From assembly GCF_003001935.1 (NCBI RefSeq), contig NZ_PVNG01000003.1, forward strand, positions 496,001 to 560,000: a stretch of 64,000 nt of DNA, given 5' to 3'. Positions 40,737-50,328 of this stretch are shown piece after piece. A program made the position numbers and the translations under genes. Each line of letters begins with the position of its first letter. Position 1 is the stretch's first letter. This DNA is from Nonomuraea fuscirosea. GTDB taxonomy: Bacteria > Actinomycetota > Actinomycetes > Streptosporangiales > Streptosporangiaceae. The notes beneath the pieces were generated by a model. The model saw only the letters and a program-made list of their open reading frames with translations, was not told where the DNA came from and searched no databases.

Positions 40737-40823
40737 GCCGACCAGCGTGCCCGCCGGCCCACCAGCCCTTATAGGAAGTTTCGGCACACTCGGCCGCCTC
40801 GGCGGGCGGATAGCGTGAGGGGA

Positions 40824-41606
40824 ATGAGCGCCGAGGTGACAGTGCCGGAGAGTCTGAGCGGGCTGGTGAGCGAGGTGACCGTCCTGGTGGCGGACGGCCG
40901 CGGGCCCGCTCAGCCCCTCGTGCACCTTCCCGACGCCGGCACCAGCCTGATCTTCCGTACGACGCCCGCCGGGCGGGGTGACCTGCTGGTGATCGGGCCG
41001 CGCACCCGGGCCTCGTACCACGTCGGCAAGGACCTGCCGTTCTGCCTGCGGCTGCGCCTGCGTCCCGGCGCCGCCCGGCCCCTGCTCGGTGTGCCGGTGA
41101 GCGAGCTGGTCGACCGGGTGGCCGGCCTGGAGGAGCTGTGGGACGGCTCGACGGCGGCACTGACGGATGCGCTGACGGCGGCCGGGCGTGATCCCCGGCG
41201 TGTTCTCGCCCGGCTCGGTGCGGCGCTGGCCGAGCGGATCGAGCGCAGGTCCGCCGGGGACGAGACCCGGGGCGAGCTGGTACGGGCCGCCGCCGAGGCC
41301 CTGGACGGGCGGACGGGTAGGCGTGAGCCGGTTCCCGCCATCGCCCGGCGGCTGGCCGTCAGCGAGCGGCACCTGCGCGGCCTGTTCGAGGACGGCGTCG
41401 GCCTGCCGCCCAAGCGCTTCGAACGCATCGGCCGCGTACGCGAAGTGCTGGCGCGGGGCGGACGGCGCCGCCAGGGGTGGGCGCAGGTGGCGGTGGCGAG
41501 CGGCTACTACGACCAGTCGCACATGGCGGCCGAGTTCCGCCGCCTGATGGGCGTCACCCCCGTGGCCTTCTTCGCCGGCCGCCTCCCCGCCCCGCACACC
41601 TGCTGA
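40824..41606 (+). CDS. AraC-family regulator
   Basis: 260 residues from ATG 40824 with GAGGGG upstream. A poorly conserved N-terminal sensing domain (about 1-140) leads to a two-HTH domain: IARRLAVSERHLRGLFEDGVGLPPKRFERIGRVREVLARG and WAQVAVASGYYDQSHMAAEFRRLMGVTPVAFF, which is the AraC signature. N-terminal parts such as LVHLPDAGTSLIFRT and SYHVGKDLPFCLRLRLRPGAARPLLGVP fit the DUF6597-type sensor of AraC regulators. It is divergent from an NmrA-like gene, its likely target. Confidence 0.9.
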   Translation: MSAEVTVPESLSGLVSEVTVLVADGRGPAQPLVHLPDAGTSLIFRTTPAGRGDLLVIGPRTRASYHVGKDLPFCLRLRLRPGAARPLLGVPVSELVDRVAGLEELWDGSTAALTDALTAAGRDPRRVLARLGAALAERIERRSAGDETRGELVRAAAEALDGRTGRREPVPAIARRLAVSERHLRGLFEDGVGLPPKRFERIGRVREVLARGGRRRQGWAQVAVASGYYDQSHMAAEFRRLMGVTPVAFFAGRLPAPHTC

Positions 41607-41649
41607 GCCGCCGCACAACGCCCCCCACGCCGGCTGAAACCGCCCGGAG

Positions 41650-43005
41650 CTACACGCCCAGGGCCGAAGGAAGGCTCAGCTCGTTCAGGAAGAGCGCCTC
41701 GGTGGTCGCCACCTTGCGCAGCTCCTCCAGATCGACCCGCTCGTTGGGGGCGTGGATGGCCGCCTCCTCGTCCTCGGCCCCGAACAGCAGGATCTCCGCC
41801 GCGGGGAACTGCTTGAGCAGCGTGCTGACCAGCGGGATCGACCCGCCCGCGCCCACGTCGCGCGGCGGGCGGCCGAAGGCGCGCTCCATGGCCCGGTTGA
41901 GCGCCGCGCGGGCCTTGCCGCCCGAGTCGGCCTGGAAGCCGGAGCCGACCGTGAAGTCGCCGAACGACACCTGCACGCCCCAGGGCGCCACCTGCCGCAG
42001 GAACTCCACGATGGCGTTCACCGTCGTCTTCGGGTCGCCGGCCGGAGGCACGCGCACGGTCACCCGCGCCCTGGCGGCGGGCTGGACGGCGTTGATCGCC
42101 CCGGACACCGTCGGCACGTCGAGGCCGGTGACGGTGATCGCGTACGACGACCAGAGCCGGTCGGCCAGCGAGCCCGAGCCCACCAGCGACACCCCGTCGA
42201 CGACCCCGGCCGTCCTCCTGAACTCCTCCTCCGACGGCCCGTGGCCGAGGAAGGAGCCGCGCGGCAGGCCGGGCACCCGGATGTCGCCGTTGTCGTCGTG
42301 CAGCGAGGTGAGCATGCGCATCAGCGCCGCCAGCGCGTCGGGCGCCGCGCCGCCGAAGGAGCCGCTGTGGACGGCCTCCCGCAGCGTACGGACCTCGACG
42401 GTGAACCCGGCCATGCCGCGCAGCGACGTCGTGACCGCCGGGTCGCCCACGCGCGGGTTGCCGGTGTCGGCCACCACGACGGCGTCGGCCCGCAGCAGGT
42501 CGGGGTTGCGCTCGACGAACGCCTCCAGCCGGTCGCCGGCGTATTCCTCCTGGCCCTCGATGATCACCTTGATGCCCACGGGGAACCGCCCCTGGAAGGC
42601 GCGCAGGGCCGTGACGTGGGAGATGACGCCCGACTTGTCGTCGGCGCAGCCCCGCCCGTACAGGCGGCCGTCGATCAGCGTCGGCTCGAACGGCGGCGTA
42701 CGCCATGCGGCCGGGTCCCCCGCCGGCTGCACGTCGTAGTGCGCGTAGAGCAGGACGGTGGGCATGCCGGGAGGCGCCGGCGCCTCGCCGAAGACGGCGG
42801 GAAAGCTGCCGTCGACGGGCACCTGCTGCACCCGCGGCAGCCCGGTGGAGCGCAGCAGTTCCTCCGTCATGGAGGCGGCGGCGAAGACGGGCTCCTCCGG
42901 ATGACCGGGAAAGGCCACGGATGGTATGGCGGCGAACCGTCTCAGCTCCTCGATGGCCTGGGGCATCGCGGCGGAGACGGCGCTCTCGATCTGATCAGGA
43001 GTCAC
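41650..43005 (-). CDS. M20-family dipeptidase / metallopeptidase
   Basis: About 451 residues from GTG 43005; an ATG at 43050 is possible but would place the start in the promoter palindromes. Zinc-peptidase motifs are clear: LLYAHYDVQPAGDPAAWRTPPFEP (metal His and catalytic Asp), GRGCADDKSGVISHV (bridging Asp) and IIEGQEEYAG (catalytic Glu plus metal Glu). A dimerisation domain occupies about 185-300 and the final metal His lies beyond 400. Relatives are carnosinase-type dipeptidases. It is divergent from an aminotransferase, so both may serve amine or amino acid catabolism. Confidence 0.92.
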   Translation of the reverse strand: MTPDQIESAVSAAMPQAIEELRRFAAIPSVAFPGHPEEPVFAAASMTEELLRSTGLPRVQQVPVDGSFPAVFGEAPAPPGMPTVLLYAHYDVQPAGDPAAWRTPPFEPTLIDGRLYGRGCADDKSGVISHVTALRAFQGRFPVGIKVIIEGQEEYAGDRLEAFVERNPDLLRADAVVVADTGNPRVGDPAVTTSLRGMAGFTVEVRTLREAVHSGSFGGAAPDALAALMRMLTSLHDDNGDIRVPGLPRGSFLGHGPSEEEFRRTAGVVDGVSLVGSGSLADRLWSSYAITVTGLDVPTVSGAINAVQPAARARVTVRVPPAGDPKTTVNAIVEFLRQVAPWGVQVSFGDFTVGSGFQADSGGKARAALNRAMERAFGRPPRDVGAGGSIPLVSTLLKQFPAAEILLFGAEDEEAAIHAPNERVDLEELRKVATTEALFLNELSLPSALGV

Positions 43006-43029
43006 GGAGGGTCCCCCGGGGGTCGTTCT

Positions 43030-43060
43030 CAACAGTGCACAGTTGTTCACAGGAGTTAAC
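43030..43060. promoter_or_regulatory. Overlapping imperfect palindromes in a divergent promoter
   Basis: CAACAGTGCACAGTTG (43030-43045; one mismatched pair) and TGTTCACAGGAGTTAACA (43043-43060; arms TGTT-AC/GT-AACA) overlap by three bases. They lie just before the M20 peptidase gene and 217 bases from the aminotransferase. The regulator is unknown. The rest of the 271-base gap shows no other structure. Confidence 0.45.
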
Positions 43061-43276
43061 AGCAGTTTGTCTCATTGCATCACAACGGGCCCTGCGCTGC
43101 GGAAACGGGATCCGGCAGGCGGGACCACGTGCGTCAATGTACCTGCGGATTTCGTTGCCGTTACAAAGGGGTTCTGCGGATCTCGATTTTCTTGCATAGT
43201 GCTGCGACCGATTCGCTTGGCAAGGTGCCCGTGAGCAGGCAGACTGTGGGAAGTTCAGACACGAGGGAAGATAACC

Positions 43277-44659
43277 ATGACGCAGCCGGAACACGACGTC
43301 CTCAAGGCCGCGCAGGACAACCTGTGGTTGCACTTCACCAGGCACAGCGCCTACGACACGTCCGAGATCCCGACGATCGTGCGGGGCGAGGGATCCTACG
43401 TCTACGACATCCACGGCAAGCGCTACCTCGACGGTCTGGCGGGGCTCTTCGTGGTCCAGGTGGGCCACGGCCGCCAGGAGCTGGCCGAGGCCGCCGCCAA
43501 GCAGGCCCAGGAGCTGGCGTTCTTCCCGCTGTGGTCCTACGCCCACCCCAAGGCGGCCGAGCTGGCGCAGCGCCTGGCCTCCTACACCCCGGGCGAGCTG
43601 AACCGCGTCTTCTTCACCACCGGCGGCGGCGAGGCGGTCGAGACCGCCTGGAAGCTGGCCAAGCAGTACTACAAGCTGGTCGGCAAGCCGCTCAAGCACA
43701 AGGTCATCAGCCGCCAGATCGCCTACCACGGCACCCCGCAGGGCGCGCTGTCGATCACCGGCATCCCGGCGTTCAAGCAGATGTTCGAGCCGCTGGTGCC
43801 CGGATCCGTGCGGGTCCCCAACACCAACCACTACCGTGCCGACGAGATCACCGGCGTCAAGGGCATGACGCCCGAGGAGTACGGCATCTGGGCCGCCGAC
43901 CGGGTGGCCCGCGCGATCGAGATGGAGGGCCCCGACACGGTGGCCGCCGTCTTCGCCGAGCCCGTGCAGAACGCCGGCGGCTGCTTCCCGCCCCCCGACG
44001 GTTACTTCCAGCGCCTGCGCGAGATCTGCGACGAGTACGACGTCCTGCTCGTCTCCGACGAGGTCATCTGCGCCTTCGGCCGGCTGGGCACCATGTTCGG
44101 CGGCCAGAAGTTCGACTACGTCCCCGACATCATCACCTGCGCCAAGGGCCTGACCAGCGGCTACTCGCCCATCGGGGCCATGATCGCGCACGAGCGGCTG
44201 TTCGAGCCGTTCAAGGACGGCGACACCATGTTCGCCCACGGCTACACCTTCGGCGGGCACCCCGTCTCCTCGGCCGTGGCCCTGGCCAACCTCGACATCT
44301 TCGAGCGCGAGGACCTGCTCGGCCACGTCACCAAGAACGAGCCGGTGTTCCGCCAGACCCTCGACGACCTGCGCGACCTGCCGATCGTCGGCGACGTGCG
44401 CGGCGCCGGCTACTTCTGGGGCATCGAGCTGGTCAAGGACAAGACCACGAAGGAGACCTTCGACGCGGCCGAGTCCGAGCGGCTGCTGCGCGGGTTCCTG
44501 TCCAAGGCGCTGTTCGACGCGGGCCTGTACTGCCGCGCCGACGACCGCGGCGACCCCGTCATCCAGCTGGCTCCGCCGCTGATCGCGGGCCAGAAGGAGT
44601 TCGACGAGATCGGCTCGATACTCCGCGGCGTGCTCACCGAGGCGTGGGCACGGCTGTGA
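43277..44659 (+). CDS. Class III aminotransferase (omega-transaminase)
   Basis: 460-residue PLP enzyme. It has VFFTTGGGEAVETAWKLAKQYY at the phosphate loop, VAAVFAEPVQNAGGC, LLVSDEVICAFGRLGTMFG with the cofactor Asp, and the PLP Lys290 in CAKGLTSGYSPIGAM. It belongs to the group of beta-alanine, putrescine or 4-aminobutyrate transaminases that often use pyruvate as acceptor and release alanine. The gene for alanine dehydrogenase is next, 52 bases on, which would convert that alanine back to pyruvate. The amine donor cannot be told. Confidence 0.92.
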   Translation: MTQPEHDVLKAAQDNLWLHFTRHSAYDTSEIPTIVRGEGSYVYDIHGKRYLDGLAGLFVVQVGHGRQELAEAAAKQAQELAFFPLWSYAHPKAAELAQRLASYTPGELNRVFFTTGGGEAVETAWKLAKQYYKLVGKPLKHKVISRQIAYHGTPQGALSITGIPAFKQMFEPLVPGSVRVPNTNHYRADEITGVKGMTPEEYGIWAADRVARAIEMEGPDTVAAVFAEPVQNAGGCFPPPDGYFQRLREICDEYDVLLVSDEVICAFGRLGTMFGGQKFDYVPDIITCAKGLTSGYSPIGAMIAHERLFEPFKDGDTMFAHGYTFGGHPVSSAVALANLDIFEREDLLGHVTKNEPVFRQTLDDLRDLPIVGDVRGAGYFWGIELVKDKTTKETFDAAESERLLRGFLSKALFDAGLYCRADDRGDPVIQLAPPLIAGQKEFDEIGSILRGVLTEAWARL

Positions 44660-44711
44660 CACCCCTTAATCCGGTACGACGGCGTGCCGGTTCCCGAAAG
44701 GATCCACCGCA

Positions 44712-45821
44712 ATGAAGATCGGCGTTCCCGCCGAGGTCAAGAACCACGAGTATCGTGTCGCCGCCACCCCGGCCGGCGTGCACGAGCTGGTGCGTCACGG
44801 GCACGACGTCACCGTCCAGCGGGGCGCGGGCCTGGGCTCGCAGATCCCGGACGAGGAGTACCTCGCGGCCGGTGCCAAGATCCTCGACAGTGCCGACGCC
44901 GTGTGGGCGCAGGCCGACATGGTGCTCAAGGTCAAGGAGCCCATCGCCGAGGAGTACCACCGGCTGCGCGAGGGACTGGTGCTGTTCACGTACCTGCACC
45001 TGGCCGCCTCCCGCCCCTGCACGGACGCGCTGCTGGAGGCGCGCACCACCGGCATCGCGTACGAGACCGTGCAGGTCGGCCACTCGCTGCCGCTGCTGGC
45101 CCCGATGTCGGAGGTCGCCGGACGGCTGGCGCCGCAGGTGGGCGCGTACAACCTGATGCGCTTCAACGGCGGCAGGGGCGTCCTGCCCGGCGGCGTCCCC
45201 GGCGTGGCGCCGGCGAAGGTGGTCGTGATCGGCGGCGGCGTCTCCGGGCTGAACGCCGCCCAGATCGCCGTCGGCATGGGCGCCGAGGTGACCGTCCTCG
45301 ACACCAACATCGACCGGCTGCGCTTCATCGACGCCGTCTACCAGGGCCGGCTCAAGACGCTCGTCTCCACCTCGTACGCGATCGAGCAGGAGGTCCTCCA
45401 GGCCGACCTGGTCATCGGCGCGGTGCTCATCCCCGGCGCGAAGGCTCCGACGCTGGTCTCCAACGACCTGGTCGCGCGGATGAAGCCGGGCTCCGTGCTC
45501 GTCGACATCGCCATCGACCAGGGCGGCTGCTTCGAGGACTCGCGCCCGACCACGCACGCCGAGCCGACGTACAAGGTGCACGAGTCGGTCTTCTACTGCG
45601 TGGCCAACATGCCGGGCTCGGTGGCCAACACCTCCACCTACGCGCTGACCAACGCCACCCTCCCGTACGCGGTCAAGCTGGCCGACCTGGGCTGGCGCGA
45701 CGCGCTCAAGGCGGACGCCGGGCTCGCGGGCGGGCTCAACACGCACGACGGGCGGCTCACCAACGAGCCGGTCGCCCAGGCGCTCGGGCTGCCGTACACG
45801 CCGGTCGCCGAGTTCGTCTGA
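44712..45821 (+). CDS. ald: Alanine dehydrogenase
   Basis: 369 residues, the normal size. [27 protein letters not shown] at the start, the substrate Lys in [12 protein letters not shown], the catalytic His in [10 protein letters not shown], the NAD loop [28 protein letters not shown], and [22 protein letters not shown]. It interconverts alanine and pyruvate plus ammonia with NAD. Placement behind an omega-transaminase suggests that it regenerates pyruvate and releases ammonia during amine use. AAAGGA precedes the ATG by 9 bases; a GC-rich hairpin (44671-44690) lies in the gap between the two genes. Confidence 0.96.
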   Translation: MKIGVPAEVKNHEYRVAATPAGVHELVRHGHDVTVQRGAGLGSQIPDEEYLAAGAKILDSADAVWAQADMVLKVKEPIAEEYHRLREGLVLFTYLHLAASRPCTDALLEARTTGIAYETVQVGHSLPLLAPMSEVAGRLAPQVGAYNLMRFNGGRGVLPGGVPGVAPAKVVVIGGGVSGLNAAQIAVGMGAEVTVLDTNIDRLRFIDAVYQGRLKTLVSTSYAIEQEVLQADLVIGAVLIPGAKAPTLVSNDLVARMKPGSVLVDIAIDQGGCFEDSRPTTHAEPTYKVHESVFYCVANMPGSVANTSTYALTNATLPYAVKLADLGWRDALKADAGLAGGLNTHDGRLTNEPVAQALGLPYTPVAEFV

Positions 45822-45897
45822 CGCCGCGACCTGCCCTCTGTCGCAGGCCCGGCGGCGACGGCTGCCGGCCGAGTGCGGTCCAGGCGGGGGCTGCCGG

Positions 45898-47283
45898 CTA
45901 GTGCAGGCCCAGCCGGCGGCGCAGGTCGCGGGCGGTGGTCAGGACGTGCTGCAGCTCGCCGGGGCTCGGCCACGGCGCGCTGCCCGGCCGTACCAGCGTG
46001 CCGCGTACGGACGCCAGGTGCTCGACCGCGCTCTCGTGCACCCCGCTCCGCTCGGCCAGCCAGGCCAGCACGTCGGACAGGTCGTGCAGCGGCCGGGTCA
46101 CCACGTCCCACGTGCTGAGCACCTCCGCGAGCTCCGCCGCGACCAGCGGGACGCCGCCTCCTCGTGCGGTGGCGGCCGCGGCCAGCTCCGCCCTGGCGGT
46201 CAGCTCCGGCTCGGCCGGACGGTCCCAGGCGGGCGGCGGCGGGTCCGACAGCCACTCCTGCGCCTCGCCGTGCTCACCGGCCACCGACAGCAGCCCGCCC
46301 AGCTCGACGGCGGCACCGTGGTGCCCCGCCCGCGCCGCCTGCCGGAACCAGTGCCGGCCGCCCGCCAGGTCGCCGAACTCGGCGATAAGCAGCAGGCCGT
46401 AGTTGAAGGCCGCCTCGGCGTCCCCGCCGGCCGCGGCCCGGCCGAACCAGTGGCTGGCCGCCGCCGTGTCGCCCAGCTCCACGCAGACGAACCCGGCCAT
46501 CCGCTGGTCCTCCGCCCGCCCCGCCCCGGCCGCCTGCTCGAACCAGCCCCGCGCGGTACGCAGGTCGCCCCGCGTCAGCGCGATCCCGCCGAGCCTCGAG
46601 GCCGCGCCGGGATGCTCGCTCCTGGCCGCCAGCCGGTAGTACGCCTCGGCCCCCTCGGGGTCGCGGCAGGCGTGCAGGTAGAGGCCCAGGTAGTAGGCCG
46701 ACTCGGCGTGCCCGCCCCTGGCCGCGCACTCCCACCAGCGCACGGTCTCCGCCTCCTCGCCCGCGCAGTAGGCCAGGAAGCCCAGGTCGTGGGCGGAGGC
46801 GGCGTCGCCGTCCGTGGCCGCCCTGCGGTGCCACTCGCGCGCCAGGCCCAGCTCGCCCGCGTCCTCGCACATCAGCGCCAGCCTGCGGGCGGCCCTCCTG
46901 GAGCCCGCCTCGGCCGCGCTCTCGTACCAGACCCTGGCCGCGCCGGCGTCGCCGCGCTGCTCCAGCAGGAGCGTGGCCAGGTTGGTCGCGGCCTCGGCGT
47001 CACCGGTGCTGGCCGCGGCCTCGTACCAGGTGACGGCGTCCTCCAGGCTGCCGTGCATCTCGTGCCAGATGCCCAGGTTGTACGCGCTGTCGACGCTGCC
47101 GCCGGCGGCGGCCCGCTCCCACCACATCCGGGCGGCCGCGCGGTCGCCGTGCTGGGCGTAGAGCCGGCCGAGCCGGTGCGCCGCCTGCGCGTCACCCGCC
47201 CGCGCGGCGGCCAGCAGCTCGGGTACGTCTCCCGCGCGCGGCGCCGGTACGGCCGGCACCGCCGCCTCTCCTTGCCAGGACAT
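45898..47283 (-). CDS. Sel1-repeat protein
   Basis: 461 residues from ATG 47283. Residues about 25-330 are eight or so Sel1-like repeats of 36 residues (for example [45 protein letters not shown]), a helical scaffold for protein contacts. The C-terminal 120 residues lack repeats and hold [37 protein letters not shown]. No signal peptide is seen. Bacterial Sel1 proteins adapt signalling or stress complexes. It converges on ald and follows the TauE-like gene on the same strand by 53 bases. Confidence 0.88.
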   Translation of the reverse strand: MSWQGEAAVPAVPAPRAGDVPELLAAARAGDAQAAHRLGRLYAQHGDRAAARMWWERAAAGGSVDSAYNLGIWHEMHGSLEDAVTWYEAAASTGDAEAATNLATLLLEQRGDAGAARVWYESAAEAGSRRAARRLALMCEDAGELGLAREWHRRAATDGDAASAHDLGFLAYCAGEEAETVRWWECAARGGHAESAYYLGLYLHACRDPEGAEAYYRLAARSEHPGAASRLGGIALTRGDLRTARGWFEQAAGAGRAEDQRMAGFVCVELGDTAAASHWFGRAAAGGDAEAAFNYGLLLIAEFGDLAGGRHWFRQAARAGHHGAAVELGGLLSVAGEHGEAQEWLSDPPPPAWDRPAEPELTARAELAAAATARGGGVPLVAAELAEVLSTWDVVTRPLHDLSDVLAWLAERSGVHESAVEHLASVRGTLVRPGSAPWPSPGELQHVLTTARDLRRRLGLH

Positions 47284-47336
47284 GGCGACAGAGTGGCACG
47301 TGATCGCCCGATCGCGAACCGTAATCGCCGAAGGCA

Positions 47337-48248
47337 CTAGGAGAAGTTGATGAAGCCCGCGTACATCCCCATTCCGCACACGTACCGCAGCAGGCCGGGT
47401 GGCTGGGGCGGCAGGCGTACGGTGGCGGGGACGGAGACGTCGCGCCCGCCGATCACGACGGTGCCGGTGCAACCGCGGTCGAGCAGCTTGAAGACCACGT
47501 CCACGGGCTCGCCCGCCCGCGCCTCCACCATGGCCGGCCGGTAGCCCTCGCGCGTCGCCCACACGGTGACCGACGGCACGGCGCCCGGTTCCGCCGCGGC
47601 GACGGGAGCGGGGGCGGGTGTGGCGGCGGTGGCCGCCCAGCCGCCCAGGCTGATCCCGGACCCGGCCGTCCAGAGGCCGGCGGCGAGCGCCACGACCCCG
47701 GCCAGCCGGGCCAGCCGGGTCCGCGAGACGCGCCGCAGCACGTAGCCGAGCAGTGCGAACGCCGGTGCGGTGCCGGCCACGAATCCCGCCATCGCCGCCG
47801 CTCCCGCCAGCGGCGAGCCGCTGGAGATCGCCAGCATCTCGACGCTGAGAGTCACCCCGCAGGGCAGCAGGACGGTGGCCGCGCCCAGCAGGGGCGCCCG
47901 GTAGCGGGACGGAGCCGCCGGCTCCGGTGCGGCGCAGACTCCGTGGCCGCGCCGCAGCAGCCTGACGGCGAAGCCGGCCACGGTGAGCCCGGCCGCGACG
48001 AGCAGCGCCGCCCGGGCCTGGGGCGGCAGGCTGACGGCCGAGCCGAGCAGCCCGAGCAGCGCCCCCGCCAGCGTGTACGAGACCAGCCGCCCCGCCAGGA
48101 ACCAGCCCACCAGCGCCCGGTCCCGCCCGTGACGGCCGTCGGCCAGACCCATGAGGAGCCCGCCCTGCGTGGCCGTGCACGTGGCCGCGCCGGCGACGAG
48201 GCCGGCGGCGACCCCGCCCGCCAGCAGTGTGACGGCCTGGGCGCTCAG
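47337..48248 (-). CDS. TauE/SafE-like (UreH_2) membrane protein with C-terminal cupredoxin-like domain
   Basis: About 303 residues. Six or seven helices: the first is AVTLLAGGVAAGLVAGAATCTATQGG, whose Cys and Gly-Gly fit UreH/SafE-type transporters, and a second Cys pair element is LLPCGVTLSVEML. After a Pro/Ala linker comes a cupredoxin-like domain ending in RGCTGTVVIGG and RYVCGMGMYAGFINFS, with Cys and Met placed for copper. To keep the first helix the start must be CTG 48248, which overlaps the upstream stop as CTGA; no ATG, GTG or TTG is available before that helix. Copper handling or cytochrome oxidase assembly is a reasonable inference. Confidence 0.75.
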   Translation of the reverse strand: MSAQAVTLLAGGVAAGLVAGAATCTATQGGLLMGLADGRHGRDRALVGWFLAGRLVSYTLAGALLGLLGSAVSLPPQARAALLVAAGLTVAGFAVRLLRRGHGVCAAPEPAAPSRYRAPLLGAATVLLPCGVTLSVEMLAISSGSPLAGAAAMAGFVAGTAPAFALLGYVLRRVSRTRLARLAGVVALAAGLWTAGSGISLGGWAATAATPAPAPVAAAEPGAVPSVTVWATREGYRPAMVEARAGEPVDVVFKLLDRGCTGTVVIGGRDVSVPATVRLPPQPPGLLRYVCGMGMYAGFINFS

Positions 48249-48445
48249 TGGACGAGCGCCAGGCTGTCCAGAGCCCCGCTCTTGGCGGCCTCCACGATGG
48301 AGCCGAACTGGTCGTGGCTCATCTCGACGCGCTGACCGAAGTCGTCGACGATGATCACCTGGCGCTCGTCGGGCGCCGTGGCGTCGACGAACAGCTCCGG
48401 GCAACCGCAGCTGCACTGGCCGCAGAACTTGGTGATGGACCGCAT
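48245..48445 (-). CDS. Small Cys-rich protein upstream of the TauE-cupredoxin gene
   Basis: 66 residues from ATG 48445. It opens MRSITKFCGQCSCGCPELFV, a cluster of four Cys in nine residues suited to metal binding, then an acidic soluble part (VDDFGQRVEMSHDQFGSIVEAAKSG). No signal peptide. The stop overlaps the following gene's presumed CTG start by 4 bp, so the two products are coupled and probably work together, for example as a cytoplasmic copper or zinc carrier with its membrane partner. I cannot name the family. Confidence 0.78.
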   Translation of the reverse strand: MRSITKFCGQCSCGCPELFVDATAPDERQVIIVDDFGQRVEMSHDQFGSIVEAAKSGALDSLALVH

Positions 48446-48624
48446 CTGTCGTCCCCACTTCCTTGAGACCATCACCCGGAACCTAACGCGGGCCCATGGG
48501 TACGACCAGTGACAGTTGCCGCACTCAAGGTGACGTTTATGCCGCAGCGTCCTCAGCGTCCTGCCGCATCGCCGCCGGCGTCAGACGGCATCACCGTCGG
48601 CGTCAGGCGGGACTGCCGCCGGCG

Positions 48625-48918
48625 TTACGCGGAGCCGCCCCTGAGGACGGACATCTTCTCAAAGTACTCGTCGTCGCTCATCTCACCGCGGGCGTACCGC
48701 TCGGCCAGGATCTGCTCGGCCGACGCGGTGGCGGAGCCGCCGGGCGCGCCGGGAGCGTGGGCGGCGGCTCCGCGGCGCGGCCCCCACCAGCCCCTGCGCC
48801 AGCCCGTGACGGCCAGCGCGATGACGGCGATCCAGAACAGGCCCCAGACGGCGGGGAAGATCGGCGCGAAGCCGATGCCAGGACCCCAGTGCGGACCCCA
48901 GGTGGCGATCGTGTTCAT
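48625..48918 (-). CDS. SHOCT-domain membrane protein
   Basis: 97 residues with GGAGGAG before the ATG. One membrane helix (FAPIFPAVWGLFWIAVIALAVTGW), a Gly/Ala linker, and a C-terminal SHOCT motif (AEQILAERYARGEMSDDEYFEKMSVLR), a short oligomerisation element. Such proteins are common in actinomycetes, function unknown. A MerR-type palindrome overlaps the region just before the ribosome site. Confidence 0.88.
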   Translation of the reverse strand: MNTIATWGPHWGPGIGFAPIFPAVWGLFWIAVIALAVTGWRRGWWGPRRGAAAHAPGAPGGSATASAEQILAERYARGEMSDDEYFEKMSVLRGGSA

Positions 48919-48928
48919 GTCTCCTCCT

Positions 48929-48948
48929 CCTTGACGTGTACCTCAAGG
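48929..48948. promoter_or_regulatory. MerR-type palindrome before the SHOCT gene
   Basis: CCTTGACGTGTACCTCAAGG: CCTTGA/TCAAGG arms plus an inner GT/AC pair give 16 of 20 symmetric positions, like SoxR/MerR operators (CCTCAAG-type). It sits about 11-30 bases before the start, which would overlap the transcript leader. No MerR gene is in the window. Confidence 0.45.
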
Positions 48949-49162
48949 GTCCGCCGGAAGCAGGCGCGGCGAATCGCACCACGGGCGCTCTCGCGGCTGC
49001 GCCCGCTGGAGTGTTCGGCGGAGCCGCGCGTACGACAGCGGGGGTAGGGCGGCGGCGTGGCTCCTCGTCCTCAGGACGGGGGCGGCCTCATGCCCGCGAT
49101 CGCCCGCCCCGCGGCTGCCCGGCCCTTGCCGGAGGCTCCCGGCGCCTCGGTGGCCGGGTGGG

Positions 49163-49534
49163 TCAGGCCAGGCAGAACTCGTTGCCCTCGGGGTCGGCCA
49201 GGACGACCCAGTCGTCGTGGGTGTCGAGCAGCACGGCCCCGAGCCCGATCAGCCGGTCGATCTCCGCGTCGACGTCGTCGGCACGCAGGTCGAGGTGGAG
49301 CCGGTTCTTGACGATCTTGCGTTCCGGCACCCGCTGGAACCACAGCCGCGGCGACCCGCCCTCGACCAGCACGGTCGGGTCGTCCTCCGGGTCCTCGATC
49401 CCCTCGCCGCGCAGCCGCTGCAACTCAGCCTCGTCGTAGGGCGCCACCGCGTAGCCGTCGAGCGCCTCGGCCCAGAACCGGGCCAGCGAGGCGGGATGCC
49501 GGCAGTCGACCACCACGTCACGCAGCCTGGCCAT
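49163..49534 (-). CDS. VOC/glyoxalase-fold protein
   Basis: 123 residues. A VOC-superfamily protein of the DUF-type close to Glyoxalase_6: ARLRDVVVDCRHPASLARFWAEALDGY at the start, LWFQRVPERKIVKNRLHLDLRADDVDAEIDRLIGLGA in the middle and VVLADPEGNEFCL at the end. Metal-binding His and Glu positions (NRLHLDL, GNEF) are present. Substrate unknown. Its start overlaps the methyltransferase end by 17 bp, so they are cotranscribed. Confidence 0.9.
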   Translation of the reverse strand: MARLRDVVVDCRHPASLARFWAEALDGYAVAPYDEAELQRLRGEGIEDPEDDPTVLVEGGSPRLWFQRVPERKIVKNRLHLDLRADDVDAEIDRLIGLGAVLLDTHDDWVVLADPEGNEFCLA

Positions 49535-50282
49535 CGGGCCTCCTCGCCTCGATGAGGAACCGGGCGGAGTGGGCCACGAACGGCCCTTCCGCCTCGATCA
49601 GATCGTGCAGCTCGCGCAGCCGGCCGGCGTAGCGCTCGACCGAGAACCCGGGCACGGTCCAGATCACCTTCCGCAGGAAGTAGATCACCGCCCCGATGTC
49701 GCGGAACTCCATCCGCAGCCGCTCGAAGCGCAGGTCGACGACCTCCAGGCCGGCGGCCTCCGCCTCGGCCACGGCGTCGTCGGGCTGACGATGGCCCTCG
49801 CCCTGGGGCCCGAGGAAGTATTCGTACAGCTCGGCCACGCTGCGCGGCCCGACCTGCTGGGACAGGTAGGTCCCGCCGGGCTCCAGCACGCGGGCGATCT
49901 CCTCCCACCAGGTTTTCACCGGATGTCGGCTGGTCACCAGGTCGAAGGTGCCGGCGGCGAACGGCAGGCGGGCGTCCTCGTCGCTCGCCACCACCCGGGC
50001 GCCGCGCGGGCGCAGCCGGGAGGCGGCCAGCCTGAGGTTGGGCGGCCACCCCTCGGTGGCCACGGTCACCGGCGGCAGGGAGGGCAGACCGGCCAGGATC
50101 TCGCCGCCGCCGGTCTGGATGTCGAGCGCGGCCCTGGCCCCGGCCATGCGCTCGCCGATCAGCCGGGAGTAGCCCCAGGAGGGGCGCTCCTCGGTGGCCC
50201 GCCCGTCGAGCCAGGAGAAGTCCCAGCCGTCCACGGACACCTGCTCGGCCTCTTGGACCAGGTCCTCGTACGTGCGCCGCAT
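49518..50282 (-). CDS. SAM-dependent methyltransferase (class I)
   Basis: 254 residues. The SAM motif I is ALDIQTGGGEILAGLP (a variant with TGGGE), followed by LRPRGARVVASDEDARLPFAAGTFDLVTSRHPVKTWWEEIARVLEPGGTYLSQQVG, the usual motifs II-IV. No specific substrate motif. It is coupled with the VOC protein gene. A role in small-molecule or antibiotic modification is possible, but nothing in the sequence shows it. Confidence 0.88.
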   Translation of the reverse strand: MRRTYEDLVQEAEQVSVDGWDFSWLDGRATEERPSWGYSRLIGERMAGARAALDIQTGGGEILAGLPSLPPVTVATEGWPPNLRLAASRLRPRGARVVASDEDARLPFAAGTFDLVTSRHPVKTWWEEIARVLEPGGTYLSQQVGPRSVAELYEYFLGPQGEGHRQPDDAVAEAEAAGLEVVDLRFERLRMEFRDIGAVIYFLRKVIWTVPGFSVERYAGRLRELHDLIEAEGPFVAHSARFLIEARRPDGQAA

Positions 50283-50328
50283 CCTTCGACCCTCTCAACG
50301 GCCGGGCCCGCCGATCAACCAATTTTCG

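Noticed and set aside
44671..44690. Hairpin between aminotransferase and ald as a terminator
   Set aside because: No T-run follows and it contains a wobble pair; the two genes make sense as one transcript.
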